A stretch of 64,000 bases of DNA. It comes from Plotosus lineatus. Lineage: Eukaryota; Chordata; Actinopteri; Siluriformes; Plotosidae. The translations under genes and the position numbers were made by a program. Position 1 is the stretch's first letter; each line of letters starts with the position of its first letter. Below the pieces are notes generated by a model. It was not told where the DNA came from and made no database searches. It saw only the letters and a list, made by a program, of their open reading frames with translations. The stretch is from positions 7,135,163-7,199,162 of the forward strand of contig CM045729.1 in assembly GCA_024760905.1 (NCBI GenBank), written 5' to 3'. Shown in pieces: positions 8,954 through 19,167 of the stretch.

Positions 8954-9612
8954 CTATGACGTCACTGACTTTATTGGTATACACAAGCCTTCACAGAACT
9001 TGATGTCATCCGTTATGACATCAGTAGCTTCATCCAGGTCGGCTGCACGCTCAGTAAACATCTCAGTCCGTACTAGCATAACAGCCTTGAAGTCATTGAG
9101 CGACTGAGTGGCTCTCCGTGTCATAGTCTTCTCACGTTCCAACAGTTGTTTATATGATGGGACCAGATGGATCATGTGGTGATCTGAGTCACCAAGAGGA
9201 GCACGTTTCAGCGATCTGTAGGCTCCTTTTATAGTCGTATAACAGTGATCAAGAGCTCTGTCCTTCTGTGTTGTGCCGACCACATGCTGGTGGGACTGGG
9301 CAACTCTTTCCGAAGATTCATGTGGTTGAAATCACCGAGTACAATGGAGATAGATCCAGGGTTTTTGTTCTCATAATCAGTAGTGACATTCGATAGCTGG
9401 TGGATAGCCGACTTAGCATCGGCTTCAGGGGGTACATATGTAGCACGCAATATCACAGATCCGAACTCCCTTGGCAAGTTAAAGGGTTGACATTTGATGA
9501 CTAATGTTTCCAGCTCAGGTGTACACGAGTAGGATAGAACATTGGTATCGGTGCACCAGACCTCATTCAAAAGAAAACATAGCCCACCACCTCTACCTTT
9601 ATCCACCACCAT
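8954..9612 (-). pseudogene. Endonuclease fragments of Rex1/Babar-like LINE
   Basis: Two frames, 9229-9612 and 8954-9283. They show 'RGGGLCFLLNEVWCTD', 'SVILRATYVPPEADA', 'ISIVLGDFNHMN' and 'PLGDSDHHMIHLVP'; the GDFN and SDH motifs are catalytic in AP-type endonucleases. A frameshift lies near 9260-9300. Confidence 0.78.
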
Positions 9613-9630
9613 GAAGTCTCAGTCTGAACG

Positions 9631-10065
9631 TTAGAGCGGGAATCCAGGAACTGCAATTGCTGAGTCGAGAACAGATGAATCTAACCAGGTTTCAGTAAAA
9701 CAAAATACTGATGCATCACGATAATCCCTCCTAGCGTGAATGCAGCAACACAACTCATTGACTTTATGGTGAACAGATCTCACATTTCCGAGAAAGATGC
9801 TGGGTAGTGGAATCCGCAACTTCTGCTTACACAGGTGAACGAGCACCCCTCCACGTTTTCCCCGCCTCCACCTCCGCTCACGACGGTTGTGTGTATACCC
9901 GCTAGCACTAGGATAGCTGGAATCGTTTTCAGTGAAAATTTCCTCCATAAAATTTACACTATTAAGCTCGTCACTTTTCAGCTCACCACAGCTGTATATA
10001 GGAGCGTGAATGGAAAAAGAAAAAATAGGGGAAAACTTGAAGAAAATGAAGCAATACAAGGCCAA
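9631..10065 (-). pseudogene. Endonuclease N-terminus of Rex1/Babar-like LINE
   Basis: After a basic stretch (RRERRWRRGKRGG) it reads 'IFLGNVRSVHHKVNELCC' and 'VFCFTETWLDSSV', the first conserved motifs of the AP endonuclease, including the metal-binding glutamate in ETW. The upstream ~60 residues look non-conserved. Confidence 0.75.
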
Positions 10066-10143
10066 TTATGAAAAAAAAAAATCCTCAATCAAACAAAAAC
10101 AAAAAACAACCCAAATCCCCCCAACAAAGGTATTTACATTTAT

Positions 10144-10658
10144 ATGTGAGGTAAGCATCTAATGCAGCCATGAGGTGGGGGGGCACTAACCAGTGTCTCT
10201 CCCCCTCATGCCTGTCCCAAGCCCGGAGAAATGCAGAGGGTTGTGTCAGGAAGGGCATCCGACGTAAAACCAATGCCAATTATTGATAATGCAAATCAAA
10301 AGTATTACCTCCATACCGGATCGGTCGAGGCCCGGGTTAACAACGACCGCCATCAGTGCTGTCAATCAACAGGGTGCTGATGGAAATTGGACTACTGTTG
10401 GTCGAAGACGTCGAAGAAGGAGAGGTGGGAGGCGTGTCCGTAGGAGGATGCTGAGGTTGGAACTACCAGGCAGAAGGCCTCGAGGAAGACCGAAGAAGAG
10501 ATTTATGGATGTGGTGAAAGAAGACATGAAGGTCGTTGGAGTCAGAAAAGAAGATGCGGAGGACAGGGTGAGGTGGAGGCGGATGATTTGCTGTGGCGAC
10601 CCCTGAAGGGAGCAGCCGAAAGTAAAAGAAGAAGAAGAAGAATGTGAGGTAAGCATCT
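10144..10658 (+). mobile_element. Internally deleted RTE derivative with 17-bp target duplication
   Basis: The body (10161-10641, 481 bp) joins the 5' region of the RTE LINE found at 24164 (from 'aatgcagccatgagg') directly to its 3' end ('tggcgacccctgaaggga' and a (GAA)n tail); the middle 2.6 kb is missing. It is flanked by perfect copies of atgtgaggtaagcatct at 10144-10160 and 10642-10658. The junction keeps one frame (10283-10606, ...GRRRRRRRGGRR...RRPRGRPKKRF...). This is a non-autonomous, SINE-like form moved by LINE machinery. Confidence 0.88.
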
Positions 10659-10805
10659 GCGTGTGCACTTATGCGCGTGCGTGTCTGTGTATGTGTGTGT
10701 ATTTATATTTTATTTATTTATTATGCATTATGAATTGTTATTATAAACATTTATTGCATTGAATATGTATTTATTGATATTATATACACATATACATGTA
10801 CATAT

Positions 10806-10903
10806 ACGTCACTCAGGGGTTCGATACTACTTTGCGGAAATTTGGCGATAGTGGGGGGTGGGGGTCTCGGTCCCAATTAACCATGAAAAGTGAGGGATCA
10901 CTG
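10806..10903. mobile_element. Pogo/Tigger-like element end
   Basis: Ends 'aaaagtgagggatcactg' followed by TA, the reverse of a cagtgatccctca-type terminal repeat. Only one end is recognisable. Confidence 0.45.
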
Positions 10904-10921
10904 TATATAGGTGTGTGTGAG

Positions 10922-10924
<3 letters not shown>

Positions 10925-10992
<68 letters not shown>
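10925..10992. repeat. (GT)n microsatellite
   Basis: 34 GT units. Confidence 0.98.
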
Positions 10993-10995
<3 letters not shown>

Positions 10996-11034
10996 GTATA
11001 TGCACATTTATAGCTTAGTTCATCGTTCATTTTT

Positions 11035-11150
11035 TATTACCACTTAATCCCAATTAGAGTCACAGAGAGGCTGGCGCCCATCCCAGCCGACTCCGGTTAA
11101 GGGCAGAGTACACCTTGGACAGCTCACCAGACCATCGCTGGGAATTTATT
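11035..11150 (-). repeat. SINE tail fragment (shared SINE-A/B 3' domain)
   Basis: 'ccacttaatcccaattag' followed by 'gaggctggcgcccatcccag' is the reverse of the shared SINE tail. Confidence 0.8.
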
Positions 11151-11218
11151 GCTGAGTGTAGTTCCTTAGTTGTCTTTTGTGAACTTTCTTGAACTGAAGA
11201 GTTAGTGTATTGTGGAAA

Positions 11219-11280
11219 TAGGAGGAGGAAGAAGAGGAGGAGGAGGAGGAGGAGGAGGAGGAGGCAGAGGAGGAAGAGGG
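11219..11280. repeat. (GGA)n purine-rich tract
   Basis: Imperfect GGA/GAA repeat of about 60 bases. Confidence 0.9.
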
Positions 11281-11427
11281 CGGATTTACTGGGAGGAGTT
11301 TAGGAGTCGTTGTAGTATGAGTAGTTGTTTTGTTGTAATTAATAATAGCAGTAGAAGAAGAAAGAGAAATATTAGTATGACTTGTAGTTGTAGCAGTTTC
11401 CCTACAACTTCCCTCAGGATCAATGAC

Positions 11428-11470
<43 letters not shown>
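11428..11470. repeat. (TC)n microsatellite
   Basis: About 21 TC units. Confidence 0.97.
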
Positions 11471-11474
<4 letters not shown>

Positions 11475-12444
11475 TGAAACCATCATATTCCTACTATGGA
11501 TGCATGGACTTGTTATGATCTCTGACCTTAAATAAAATAGATTATTGACCCCCGGGATTCACAATAAATCCTAAGTGATGTTTCTCACTGCAGATAGTCT
11601 CAGGTGTCATGTAATGCTTTATTTGGTTAACCTTTATGGGGATTTTTTTGTTTGTTTATTTATTTTTTTGTTTGTTTGTTTGTTTTTTATTCCCCAGGAA
11701 GCTAGATGTACGTATACAGCATTTATGATAATGAGGAGCTCCAGGAGGATCGTATCATCTGCTTTTAGGCCAAGGAGAATATATTTTTCAGCCCACTGTG
11801 GAATCCTTACCTTTTCATTTTCCTTTTCTTTTTTTTAACCATCCAGAAACCGGAGGATGCTTTGTTTGAATGCTTTAAAGTAATGAATGAATATTTAACA
11901 TCCCTCTGGTAGAAATTTAGAATAGGTATGAGCAAGCGCTCTGCGGCTGAGCCAACCTCTTAAACAGCGCTGTTGGGTCGTCTGAGCACAGTGACGTTTA
12001 TGACGGAATTGAACTCGCGCTGAACTTTACTGCAGATTTATTCTGATTTATATTTGTGTTTCTGTGTGTTATAAATAACACACTCTTTCATGTTGGGGAG
12101 AAAATTAATTCTGCTTTCCTTCACAGAGTACCACAGAGCTGCTGAGTTCTTGAATCTGATTGGTCAAGAGGCATTGAATTATTCAAGACTGACACATGAC
12201 AGACTCTGGTGTTGTAGGGAAATGATAAATGCCAGCGGGTGTAGTGTGGACAATATAATGTATTGCACACTTCCAGCTCCTATTAAACCTGTTAATGTAG
12301 AAACAATAATATATTCAAATGTGCACATTAATATAAAACTGTCATTATTCTTACAGCTGGAACAGCTGCCTGCTACATCCTGCTGTGCAGAAATTATTAA
12401 TCATAGAATGTTTTATTGTGTTTATTTTCATTCAGCTATTCATT
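11471..12444. other. Unique sequence, no gene recognised
   Basis: AT-rich; includes a TTTG/TTTA-rich patch at 11643-11690. The plus-strand frame 12090-12470 (126 codons) has no domain I recognise and no codon-level support. Confidence 0.5.
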
Positions 12445-12848
12445 TATTTTCTAAATTGTTTCAGCATTAGGGTCATGGGGAGGCTAGCACCCATCTCGGC
12501 CCACTCGGGGCCAAGCTGGAGTGTAAGCTGAGCAGCTGTCCAGACCATTTGCAGGGCCAACACACACACACACACACACACACACACCAAATCATTTTAA
12601 ACCGCCTATCAGCCTGCTCTGCATGGTTTTGGACAGTGGGAGGAAACCGGAGCACCTGGAGGAAACCCATTCGACCATGGGGAGAACATGCAAAATGAGT
12701 CTAAATTATCCTTCCACAGAGCCTTAGACTCGAAACCAGGACCTTCTCCACAAAAAAAAAAAAAAAAAAAAAGTCAGAGTCCAAGAATGAAAGCCGGGAC
12801 CATCTTGTTGTGAGGTGAATATGATAACCATGCGCCGCCAAGCCGCCG
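12445..12848 (-). repeat. SINE-A, full-length, with (CA)n and poly(A) expansions
   Basis: Reverse-strand SINE-A. The tail is on the left ('attagggtcatgggg'), the central 'ggaggaaaccggagcacctg', and the tRNA-like head on the right. A (CA)n at 12558-12588 and a 20-base A run at 12752-12771 are expansions within it. The head region near 'gggaccat' appears twice, suggesting a partial duplication. Confidence 0.85.
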
Positions 12849-12849
12849 T

Positions 12850-13205
12850 CAATCATTCATCAAACTGATTAATATTATCAGGGTCACTAGGAGGTTGCCG
12901 CCCATCTCAGCTAACACTGACTCAGGACGGGGTACACCCTGAACATCTCTCCAGTCCATTGCACAGCTGTCATACACACACAGCCATTCGCACTCACACC
13001 TAGTGGTGATTTTTGGAACAATTAGCCTAATGTGCACATCTTTCCACTTCAGGAAGACACTGAAGAACCTGGAGGAAACCTACACAAGCAAAGGAAGAAT
13101 ATGCAAAAGGCACCAAATCGCAGTAGCACTGATACTTAGACTCAAACCCTGGACCTTCTTGATGTGAGACAGAAGTGTCAATCACTATAGCACCATGTGA
13201 CCAAT
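12850..13205 (-). repeat. SINE-A, second tandem copy
   Basis: Same family and orientation as its left neighbour, from 'tcatcaaactgattaatatt' to 'tatagcaccatgtga'. It abuts the previous copy head to tail. Confidence 0.82.
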
Positions 13206-13209
13206 TATG

Positions 13210-13338
13210 AGGTGCTCCACCGGACTTCCGATCTTTCAAGTGAGCAAGTGAAGGTTGAGTACTAAACAAGTATTCAACGCACACTTGCTCACTTGAAAGA
13301 TCCGAAAGCCGAATAAGCCGCGTTTTGTCTCACAAGCA
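13210..13338. repeat. Inverted repeat of an unclassified family, copy 1
   Basis: 'gatctttcaagtgagcaagt' (13229-13248) is repeated inverted as 'acttgctcacttgaaagatc' about 30 bases later. The right half, through 'ataagccgcgttttgtctca', matches 28640-28730. Probably a small DNA transposon or its terminus. Confidence 0.55.
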
Positions 13339-13339
13339 C

Positions 13340-13605
13340 CATATGTCACTTGCAACGGCTTCTCTGTGGACTTTGGATGTTCTTCCCATGCTTGTGTGGG
13401 TTTCCTCTAGGTACTCCGGTTTCCTCCTACATGCTAAAGATAAGCACATTGGGCTCAATGACTGTTCCAGATTTCCCCTTGGTGTGAGAGTGAATGGTTG
13501 TGTGTGTTGCGCTGTGAGTTTGGTGTACCTCGCCTTCACTCGGTGTCGGCTGAGATAGTCCCGTGACGATTGTAGGATTAAGTGGTTCAGCAAATGAGTG
13601 AGAAA
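13340..13605 (+). repeat. SINE-A, 5' truncated
   Basis: Runs from 'ccatgcttgtgtgggtttcc' through 'cggtttcctcctacatg' to the tail 'aggattaagtggttcag'. Confidence 0.82.
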
Positions 13606-13884
13606 GTGATTACATGCTTGAGATTAAATAAATATAGACTGCATTAAGTTCATAACCTTGCCATGAATACCTCAATGTAATTAATAACCTTGTGAGTTTG
13701 TTATTATGCTGGGTTGCCAGATTTGTATTTTCCCTCAAAGCTTTAATGTGACATTATAATCACCAGCATCTGTATGTTTGTCTGTTTGTGAACAAACTCC
13801 TGAAACACCTGTTGCCAAATTTTACCAAAATTTATTGAGAACTCGTTCATGCTTTCATTTGCAAAACTATTAAATTATATTCGT

Positions 13885-14075
13885 TTCACGGGGAGGCCGG
13901 AGCCTATCCCAGCCAACACAGGCCAAAAATGTGATACAAACTGACATCTCGCCGGACTGTCGAAGAGTGAAGACACCCGTACTCATTCCTAGGGGCAATT
14001 TGGAACAGTCAGTTAGCCTAATGTGCACGTCATTGGACTCGAGGAGGTAACTAGATACCCAAAGGGAACCCATGT
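13885..14075 (-). repeat. SINE-A fragment
   Basis: Reverse tail 'acggggaggccggagcctat', then 'ggggcaatttggaacagtca' and 'ggtaactagatacccaaagg'. The head is missing. Confidence 0.75.
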
Positions 14076-14325
14076 CTGGATCAAAGGAGAAAGTCAGGAC
14101 AAGGTCATGAAGTTTGAGAGACAGAGCACTTATAATTTTGAAACAAGTGCTTGTTCATATGCAATAGTAATTCAAATTGGAATGAAATAGGAAACCATAT
14201 ATGGAGTTTTAAAAGGGACCATTAACTTTAAATGACCTTAAAAGATCGAACTCCAGCTATCTTGTAAATATCTTGTAAAAAAAAAAAGAGAGGATTTTGC
14301 TTTTTCACTAATTTGGTCTCAGGCG
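14076..14325. other. Unique stretch
   Basis: AT-rich, with a short A run (14278-14287). Nothing recognised. Confidence 0.4.
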
Positions 14326-14513
14326 GCACGGTGGCATAGTGATGATCATTTCTGCCTCAAAGCAAGAAGGTCCTGGGTTTGATTCCCAGCTCGGGTGTTT
14401 CTGTGTGGAGTTTGCATGTTCTCCCCGTGCTTGTTCCCAGATTCAGCTGTGATGGGTGCCAGCCTCCCTGCAACCCTAACTAGGATTAAGCGGTTCAGAA
14501 AATGAATGAATAA
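14326..14513 (+). repeat. SINE-A with internal deletion
   Basis: The tRNA-like head 'cggcacggtggcatagtgat' with B box 'gggtttgattcccagc' is joined after the 'tgcatgttctccccgtgctt' block directly to the tail 'cagctgtgatgggtgccag'; about 150 bases are missing. Confidence 0.85.
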
Positions 14514-14526
14514 ATCTGGTCACATC

Positions 14527-14739
14527 CATCTAGTACAGAACACAGTCCAATAGCACATGGGTTAAAACCAATACCCATACAGGGACTATTTGCTATGCTG
14601 TCCATGCTGGGTGATGCCACTCATTCGGTGCCCCTCTAGTTAATTAAGTGGGAGCGTCTGGCAAAGCTCTATTATGGTGAACTGTTCAGAGTGTACTCCG
14701 CCAGCTGAGATAGGCCCCTGCATCCCCCTTACCCTAATA
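14527..14739 (+). repeat. SINE relic, left part, split by an hAT element
   Basis: Decayed SINE sequence ending 'cagctgagataggcccctg' and 'taccctaata'. The expected continuation 'cctaattagattaagtgg' appears at 16362-16379, on the far side of the hAT insertion. Confidence 0.65.
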
Positions 14740-14886
14740 TAGGGGTGTCAAACTCATTTTCACTGAGGGCCATGTCACTAAATTTAACTCTTTCCTTCTT
14801 AATGATGACACACGACAACCTGCTCGAATCGCTGTATACGATATATGACGCCTTATGGTGAAACTGAAATGACGACATTTGATGTA

Positions 14887-15670
14887 CAGTAAAACCTCCG
14901 CTGATGAACGCTTAAGCTCACGAACTTTTCGCCTCAAGAACATTAAATTTGCGAGCATATTGTCTCTGCTGACGAACTAGTTTTCGGCGGACGAATCAAA
15001 CCACGCGGTCGAACAGCGCCACGGTGGCGGCCACAAGTAGCTGACGCACGCTCACGGCGTCACAGTTCGTCACACCCCTTTCTTTGAGTGCGGAAGTGGT
15101 TTGTGTTTGCTAGACATTTTGGACCATATTGAGTGTACTTTTGCTATTATGGGACCGAAAAAGACCCCACCACAGGCGGAGATCATTGAAAAACACGAAC
15201 GAGGTGTGCGTTTGTGTGACTCAGCGTCCCAGTACCAGTACGCTAAGTCTACCACCATCCTTAAGAACAAGGAAGCTATTAAGGGTGCGTGTGTGGCTGA
15301 GGGTGTTTCCAAACAGTAGGCGTTTCCAAACTCTCCTTCCAAACAGTAAGTCCCTCCCTCCCTCCTCCTCCCACTCCATTCCATCAAGCCATCAACTACC
15401 ATCACAAAGGTAAATAAAACCACTTTATTATACAGTACAGTTTATTTCTTTAATTACAATACAATAGCACATTTATTATACATAAAATAAGGTATATTTT
15501 TGTGTAGTTTTAAGGCTTATTTAGTAGAAAATTATGTTTTATGGGGACCTGGGAACGGATTATTCTCATTTTAATGGTTTCTTATGGGAAATAAATGTTC
15601 GGAAGACGAACTTTTCGCCTCACACACACTTTCTGGGAACCAATTATGTTCGTGAGCTGAGGTATCACTG
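14887..15670 (+). mobile_element. Pogo/Tigger-like transposon, internally deleted
   Basis: Left terminus 'cagtaaaacctccgctgatg' and right terminus 'cgtgagctgaggtatcactg' are inverted repeats flanked by TA (14885-14886 and 15671-15672). A short transposase N-terminal frame (15149-15319) remains. CRE-like motifs 'ctgacgcacg' and 'cggcgtcacag' lie upstream of its ATG (15040-15068). Confidence 0.8.
15149..15319 (+). pseudogene. Tigger transposase N-terminus (CENP-B-type HTH remnant)
   Basis: 56 residues starting 'MGPKKTPPQAEIIEKHERGV', then 'LCDSASQYQYAKSTTILKNK'. This matches the layout of the CENP-B/pogo helix-turn-helix (basic start, helix, 'DIA..Y....STI..ILK'), which binds the terminal repeats. 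It stops just after the HTH; the DDE catalytic domain is deleted. Confidence 0.65.
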
Positions 15671-15832
15671 TACGTCCTAACTACATAAGGACCGTGTTCT
15701 GATTGGCTAAGGGTACGGTACAAGGACCATTGGAAATTGTTAATAAGGGTAGTTACTAAGCGTAGTACTGTATGTATTGTATAAGGGGGAGGAATGAGTT
15801 AAAGGTGATCAAGGGCCAAATAATCACTGAAC

Positions 15833-16090
15833 ATCTATTCTACGATGGTTTGGACATGTACAGAGGAGGGATAGTGAGTATATTGGCAGTAGGATGCTGA
15901 GGTTGGAACTACCAGGCAGAAGGCCTCGAGGAAGACCAAAGAAGAGATTTATGGATGTGGTGAAGGAAGACATGAAGGTCGTTGGAGTCAGAAAAGAAGA
16001 TGCGGAGGACAGGGTGAGGTGGAGGCGGATGATTTGCTGTGGCGACCCCTGAAGGGAACAGCCGAAAGTAAAAGAAGATCTATTCTACGA
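15833..16090 (+). mobile_element. RTE LINE 3' end, 5' truncated, with 13-bp target duplication
   Basis: The body (15846-16077, 232 bp) matches the last part of the RTE LINE at 24164, including 'RMLRLELPGRRPRGRPKKRF' and 'tggcgacccctgaaggga'. Flanked by atctattctacga at 15833-15845 and 16078-16090. Confidence 0.9.
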
Positions 16091-16360
16091 GGGCAACCAT
16101 GAAATCTTCATGGCAACATGGTTTATTCAGAGATTTATCCTCTTTTCCTTTGTTCAACTGCATTTGATTAATTGTGACAAACTAGCATGCGGTCTTTCTT
16201 GAGTCGTGAATAACTAGCTATTGACTTGAAATAGGCTGCTGCCAACTAGCGGAAGGATGGTGAATTAGTTTGCACGGTAGTGGTCGATGGGAAGAATGTA
16301 CGAAAATCATATTCTTCAAAAGTTCTTGCAGGCCTACAGACCTTGACTTTGACACCTGTG

Positions 16361-16392
16361 TCCTAATTAGATTAAGTGGACTGGCAAAATAT
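16361..16392 (+). repeat. SINE relic, right part, after the hAT insertion
   Basis: 'cctaattagattaagtggac' completes the SINE tail begun at 14527. Confidence 0.6.
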
Positions 16393-17075
16393 CTCTCACC
16401 TTACCAATAATATCTGAAAATACTGATATGTTCTATTATTTCCTCCTCTGGCATGTGTTTTCATTAGCTTGAGAAGAAAGTTATATAAAATATCCTGTGT
16501 TTCTATTTTTATCACAGCCTCTCCTCTTGTTCAATATTTTTTTCCTGAATTCTTCACTTTCCTCCAGTGTCGACCACTGTTTATATTTTTCATGCTTACT
16601 TGGTTTCCTGCTAATAAACTGGGCTCACAGGACCTGCAGAATCCGATATGAAGTAAGTAATGAAGATGCAGATCCATTAAGCATCTTTTTAGGCAAAAAC
16701 ACTGAAATATCAGCACATGCAGCCAGATATCGATCATCCGAGTCTGCAGTGTAATCAAATTAATTAATCTTTGCTTGAAGAGCCACTCGAATTTCATAAT
16801 GATTCTCAATATTTTGTGCTTTTTCTTCTTCTTAAATTCTACTTTTGTAATATACCCCCCCAAAAAAAAAGTAAATAGATACTGTATCTCAGCTGTAGCA
16901 TTGAGTCATACTCCTGATTTTATTTTATGTGTTTTTTGTATATATTTATTTAAAACAGATACATTTCCCCCTGCATGTACTTAAAGGTTAAAGAAAATGA
17001 GATAGTCATTGTCAACTGCTACATCAACAATGAAAATCAGTATAGCAGCTCTTTGTTTACATTTGACTTAATTGT
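16393..17075. other. Unique AT-rich stretch
   Basis: Several short frames, none with a recognisable domain; pyrimidine-rich around 16500-16600. Nothing supported. Confidence 0.5.
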
Positions 17076-17590
17076 CATTAAACATTTAGAAATACTGAAA
17101 TTTGCATGTTCTCTCCGTGCTTGCGTGGGTTTCCTCCAGGGTCTCCAGTTTTCTCCCAGAGTATAAAAACATGCACACGAGGCTAATTGACTGTTCCAAA
17201 TTGATCCTAGATGAGAGAATGTCTGTCTTCCTTTTGGCTTTTTCCCTTTCACTCGGGAGTCGCCACAGCGAATCATCTGATTCGCACATTTGATTTGGCA
17301 GAGGTTTTTACATCGGATGCCCTTCCTGTCACAACCCTTCTTAGCAAGGGACAGAAACACGCTGACAACTTTGCAGCTACTCTTTACGAAAGTCAGCAAT
17401 GGTTCTTTAACATGCCTCTCACCATAGACAGTGAGAGACATGGCCCACCTTTGATAACCCAGTTAGCCGCACTGGGGGGGGACGATGACAACCTTGTGGA
17501 GAGTGGAACTCGAACCCCCAACCTTTGGATCAGCGATCCAGCACCCTATACCACTAGACCACCACTGTCCCATTAAACATTTAGAAATAC
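17076..17590. mobile_element. Composite retro-insertion of three repeat families with 20-bp target duplication
   Basis: Perfect direct repeats cattaaacatttagaaatac lie at 17076-17095 and 17571-17590. The 475 bp between hold a SINE-A piece (+, about 17098-17220), an RTE-derived 3'-5' fusion (-, about 17222-17345) and SINE-B without its tail (-, about 17350-17570, head abutting the right repeat). A single duplication around all three implies one integration event. On the SINE-B strand it reads SINE-B head, RTE derivative, then antisense SINE-A. Confidence 0.75.
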
Positions 17591-18194
17591 AGAGTAATGA
17601 AATGCAGTTTAGTATCCAATCAGAAGTGCAGAGAGCAGCAAGTGCAAGAAATATACAGTATGTACAGTTAGAAACAGTTATATACAGATATGGGCAGTAA
17701 AGGTGAGAATAAATTAGCTGCTGGAAAAGTCTGTTCCTAAACCTGCTGTTTTTTGTAACGAAGGCTCCTGAATCGAAGTAGAAGTTATCCAGTTTGTCAG
17801 TGGACAGGTGGTTCTTCTTCAGTGTACTCAAGAAGAACAGGAGCTGTTGGGTCTTCTAGATCAGGTTGGAGGCGTTGGTTGACCAGGACAGGTTCTCTGA
17901 GATGTGGGTCCCCAGGAATTTGAAGCTGGAGACACATTCAACAGCTATGCTATTGATATGGATAGGGTCATGAGTGTCCTCCTTTTCGTCCCTGAAGTCC
18001 ACAATGAACGCCTTAGTTTTATTGGGTCAGGAGCAGGATGTTGTCCGTGCTAAACTGTTGTCAGGAGCAGGATACAGCTAGGTGCTTTACCTCTGCCCTG
18101 TAGTAAGACTTCATGATTGTCACTGAAGAGACAGATCACTGGGGTGTCATCTGCAAACTTTATGATGGAGCTGGGCTCATACATAGGCCTACAC

Positions 18195-18560
18195 TCATGG
18201 GTGAGCAGGGAGTAGGAACGAGCTCAGCACACAGCCCTGAGGTGCGCCAGTGTTGAGTGTAATGGTGGAGGAACAGTTGTGGCTTGATCTAACATACTGT
18301 GGTCTGTTGGTTATAAAGTCCATGATGCAGGTGCAGAGGGAAGTATTGATTCCAAGATCCTCAAGTGTTGTGGTTAACTTGAAGGAAATGAAGTCAAAAA
18401 ACAAGTTATTGCATACGTGTTCTTGTTGTCCAGGTGCGAGTTCACATAATGCATTGCTGTGGATACAGCATCTTCTGTACTTCTGATACTTTGGGATGCA
18501 AATTGATGTGAGTATAATGTGGGAGGCCAACATTGCTTGAGGTGTGCCAGGACCAGTCAC
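18195..18560 (-). pseudogene. RT fragment of Rex1-like LINE
   Basis: Carries 'FISFKLTTTLEDLGINTSLC' and 'SSTITLNTGAPQGCVLS', the RT palm motifs before the FADD box. The FADD region itself is lost by frame breaks. Confidence 0.75.
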
Positions 18561-18707
18561 TCAAAGCACTTCATCACAATGTGTCTTAGCATAATAGGGC
18601 AGTAATCATTCAGGCACATCAGAGAGGAGTGTTTCGGCACTGCCATTATAGAAGCAGTCTTGAGGCACACTGCTACTGCTGCTTGGGCGAGAGACAGATT
18701 TAGTGAT

Positions 18708-18893
18708 GAAGGGCAGTGGTGGCTTAGCGGGTTAATGCGATGAGTTGCTAATCCAAAGGTCAGCAGTTCAATCCCCACTGTCACAACTGTTGTGCCCTTG
18801 AGCAAGGCCCTTAACCCTCAATTGCTCAAGTTGTATAAAAAATGATAATTGTAAGTCACTCTGGATAAGAGCCAAATGCTCTAAATGTAAACT
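18708..18893 (+). repeat. SINE-E (tRNA-derived)
   Basis: The head 'cagtggtggcttagcgggtt' with B-box-like 'agcagttcaatccccac' is followed by 'cccttgagcaaggccc' and the tail 'cactctggataagagccaaa'. This is the widespread fish tRNA-SINE with the 'ggataag...ctaaatgtaa' end. The label is mine. Confidence 0.85.
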
Positions 18894-19096
18894 TGTAAGA
18901 TGTCTGTGAAGACCGCTGTAAGCTGATCAGTACAAGCCCTGAGGACACATCTAAGAATGCCTCAGGGCCAGCAGCCTTACATATGTAAATTGTAAATTCA
19001 GCTCGGTGCATTATGGACATCTATGAGAGTGTAACTGTCTGGTGGTCATTCGAAGGCTTGGTCTTTACGGCCTTGTCCTTGTTGAAACAAGCATAA

Positions 19097-19119
19097 AAGT
19101 ATATATATATATATATATC
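19097..19119. repeat. (TA)n microsatellite
   Basis: About 11 TA units flanking ribozyme repeat copy B. Confidence 0.95.
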
Positions 19120-19167
19120 AATAAAAATAAAAGGACAGGACAAAGACTTTCTATTGAAACTCTATTT

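Larger units (their letters stand above)
7040..10075 (-). mobile_element. Rex1/Babar-like LINE, long but disabled
   Basis: Minus-strand frames give apurinic endonuclease (10065-8954) followed by reverse transcriptase (8647-7399) and a presumed 3' UTR (7398-7040). The phrases 'LFFLRRLRSF' and 'SFTVWFGNTTADEQKRLDRI' are characteristic of teleost Rex1-group elements. Frameshifts and stops separate the pieces. The exact ends and target duplication are not visible to me. Confidence 0.8.
14740..16360. mobile_element. hAT-type element carrying nested Tigger and RTE insertions
   Basis: The left end 'taggggtgtcaaactcattt' and right end 'ctttgacacctgtg' are imperfect inverted repeats of the CAGGGGTGTCAAA class. 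The flanks ccctaata (14732-14739) and tcctaatt (16361-16368) are an 8-bp target duplication with two changes, and the interrupted SINE continues across it. Removing the nested Tigger (784 bp) and RTE (232 bp) leaves about 600 bp with no transposase, so it is non-autonomous. Confidence 0.7.
17705..19092 (-). mobile_element. Rex1-like LINE relic, interrupted by a SINE
   Basis: Minus-strand fragments show 'NTGAPQGCVLSSFL' and 'SLCTCIMDFITNRPQYVR' (18195-18560) and 'CLNDYCPIMLRHIVMKCFE' upstream (18557-18805), in the right order for the Rex1 RT. Many stops. A tRNA-derived SINE (18708-18893) interrupts the upstream part, and LINE similarity resumes to about 19090. Confidence 0.75.

Noticed and set aside
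12090..12470. 126-codon plus-strand ORF
   Set aside because: No domain; its end runs into a SINE-A, so it is likely chance.
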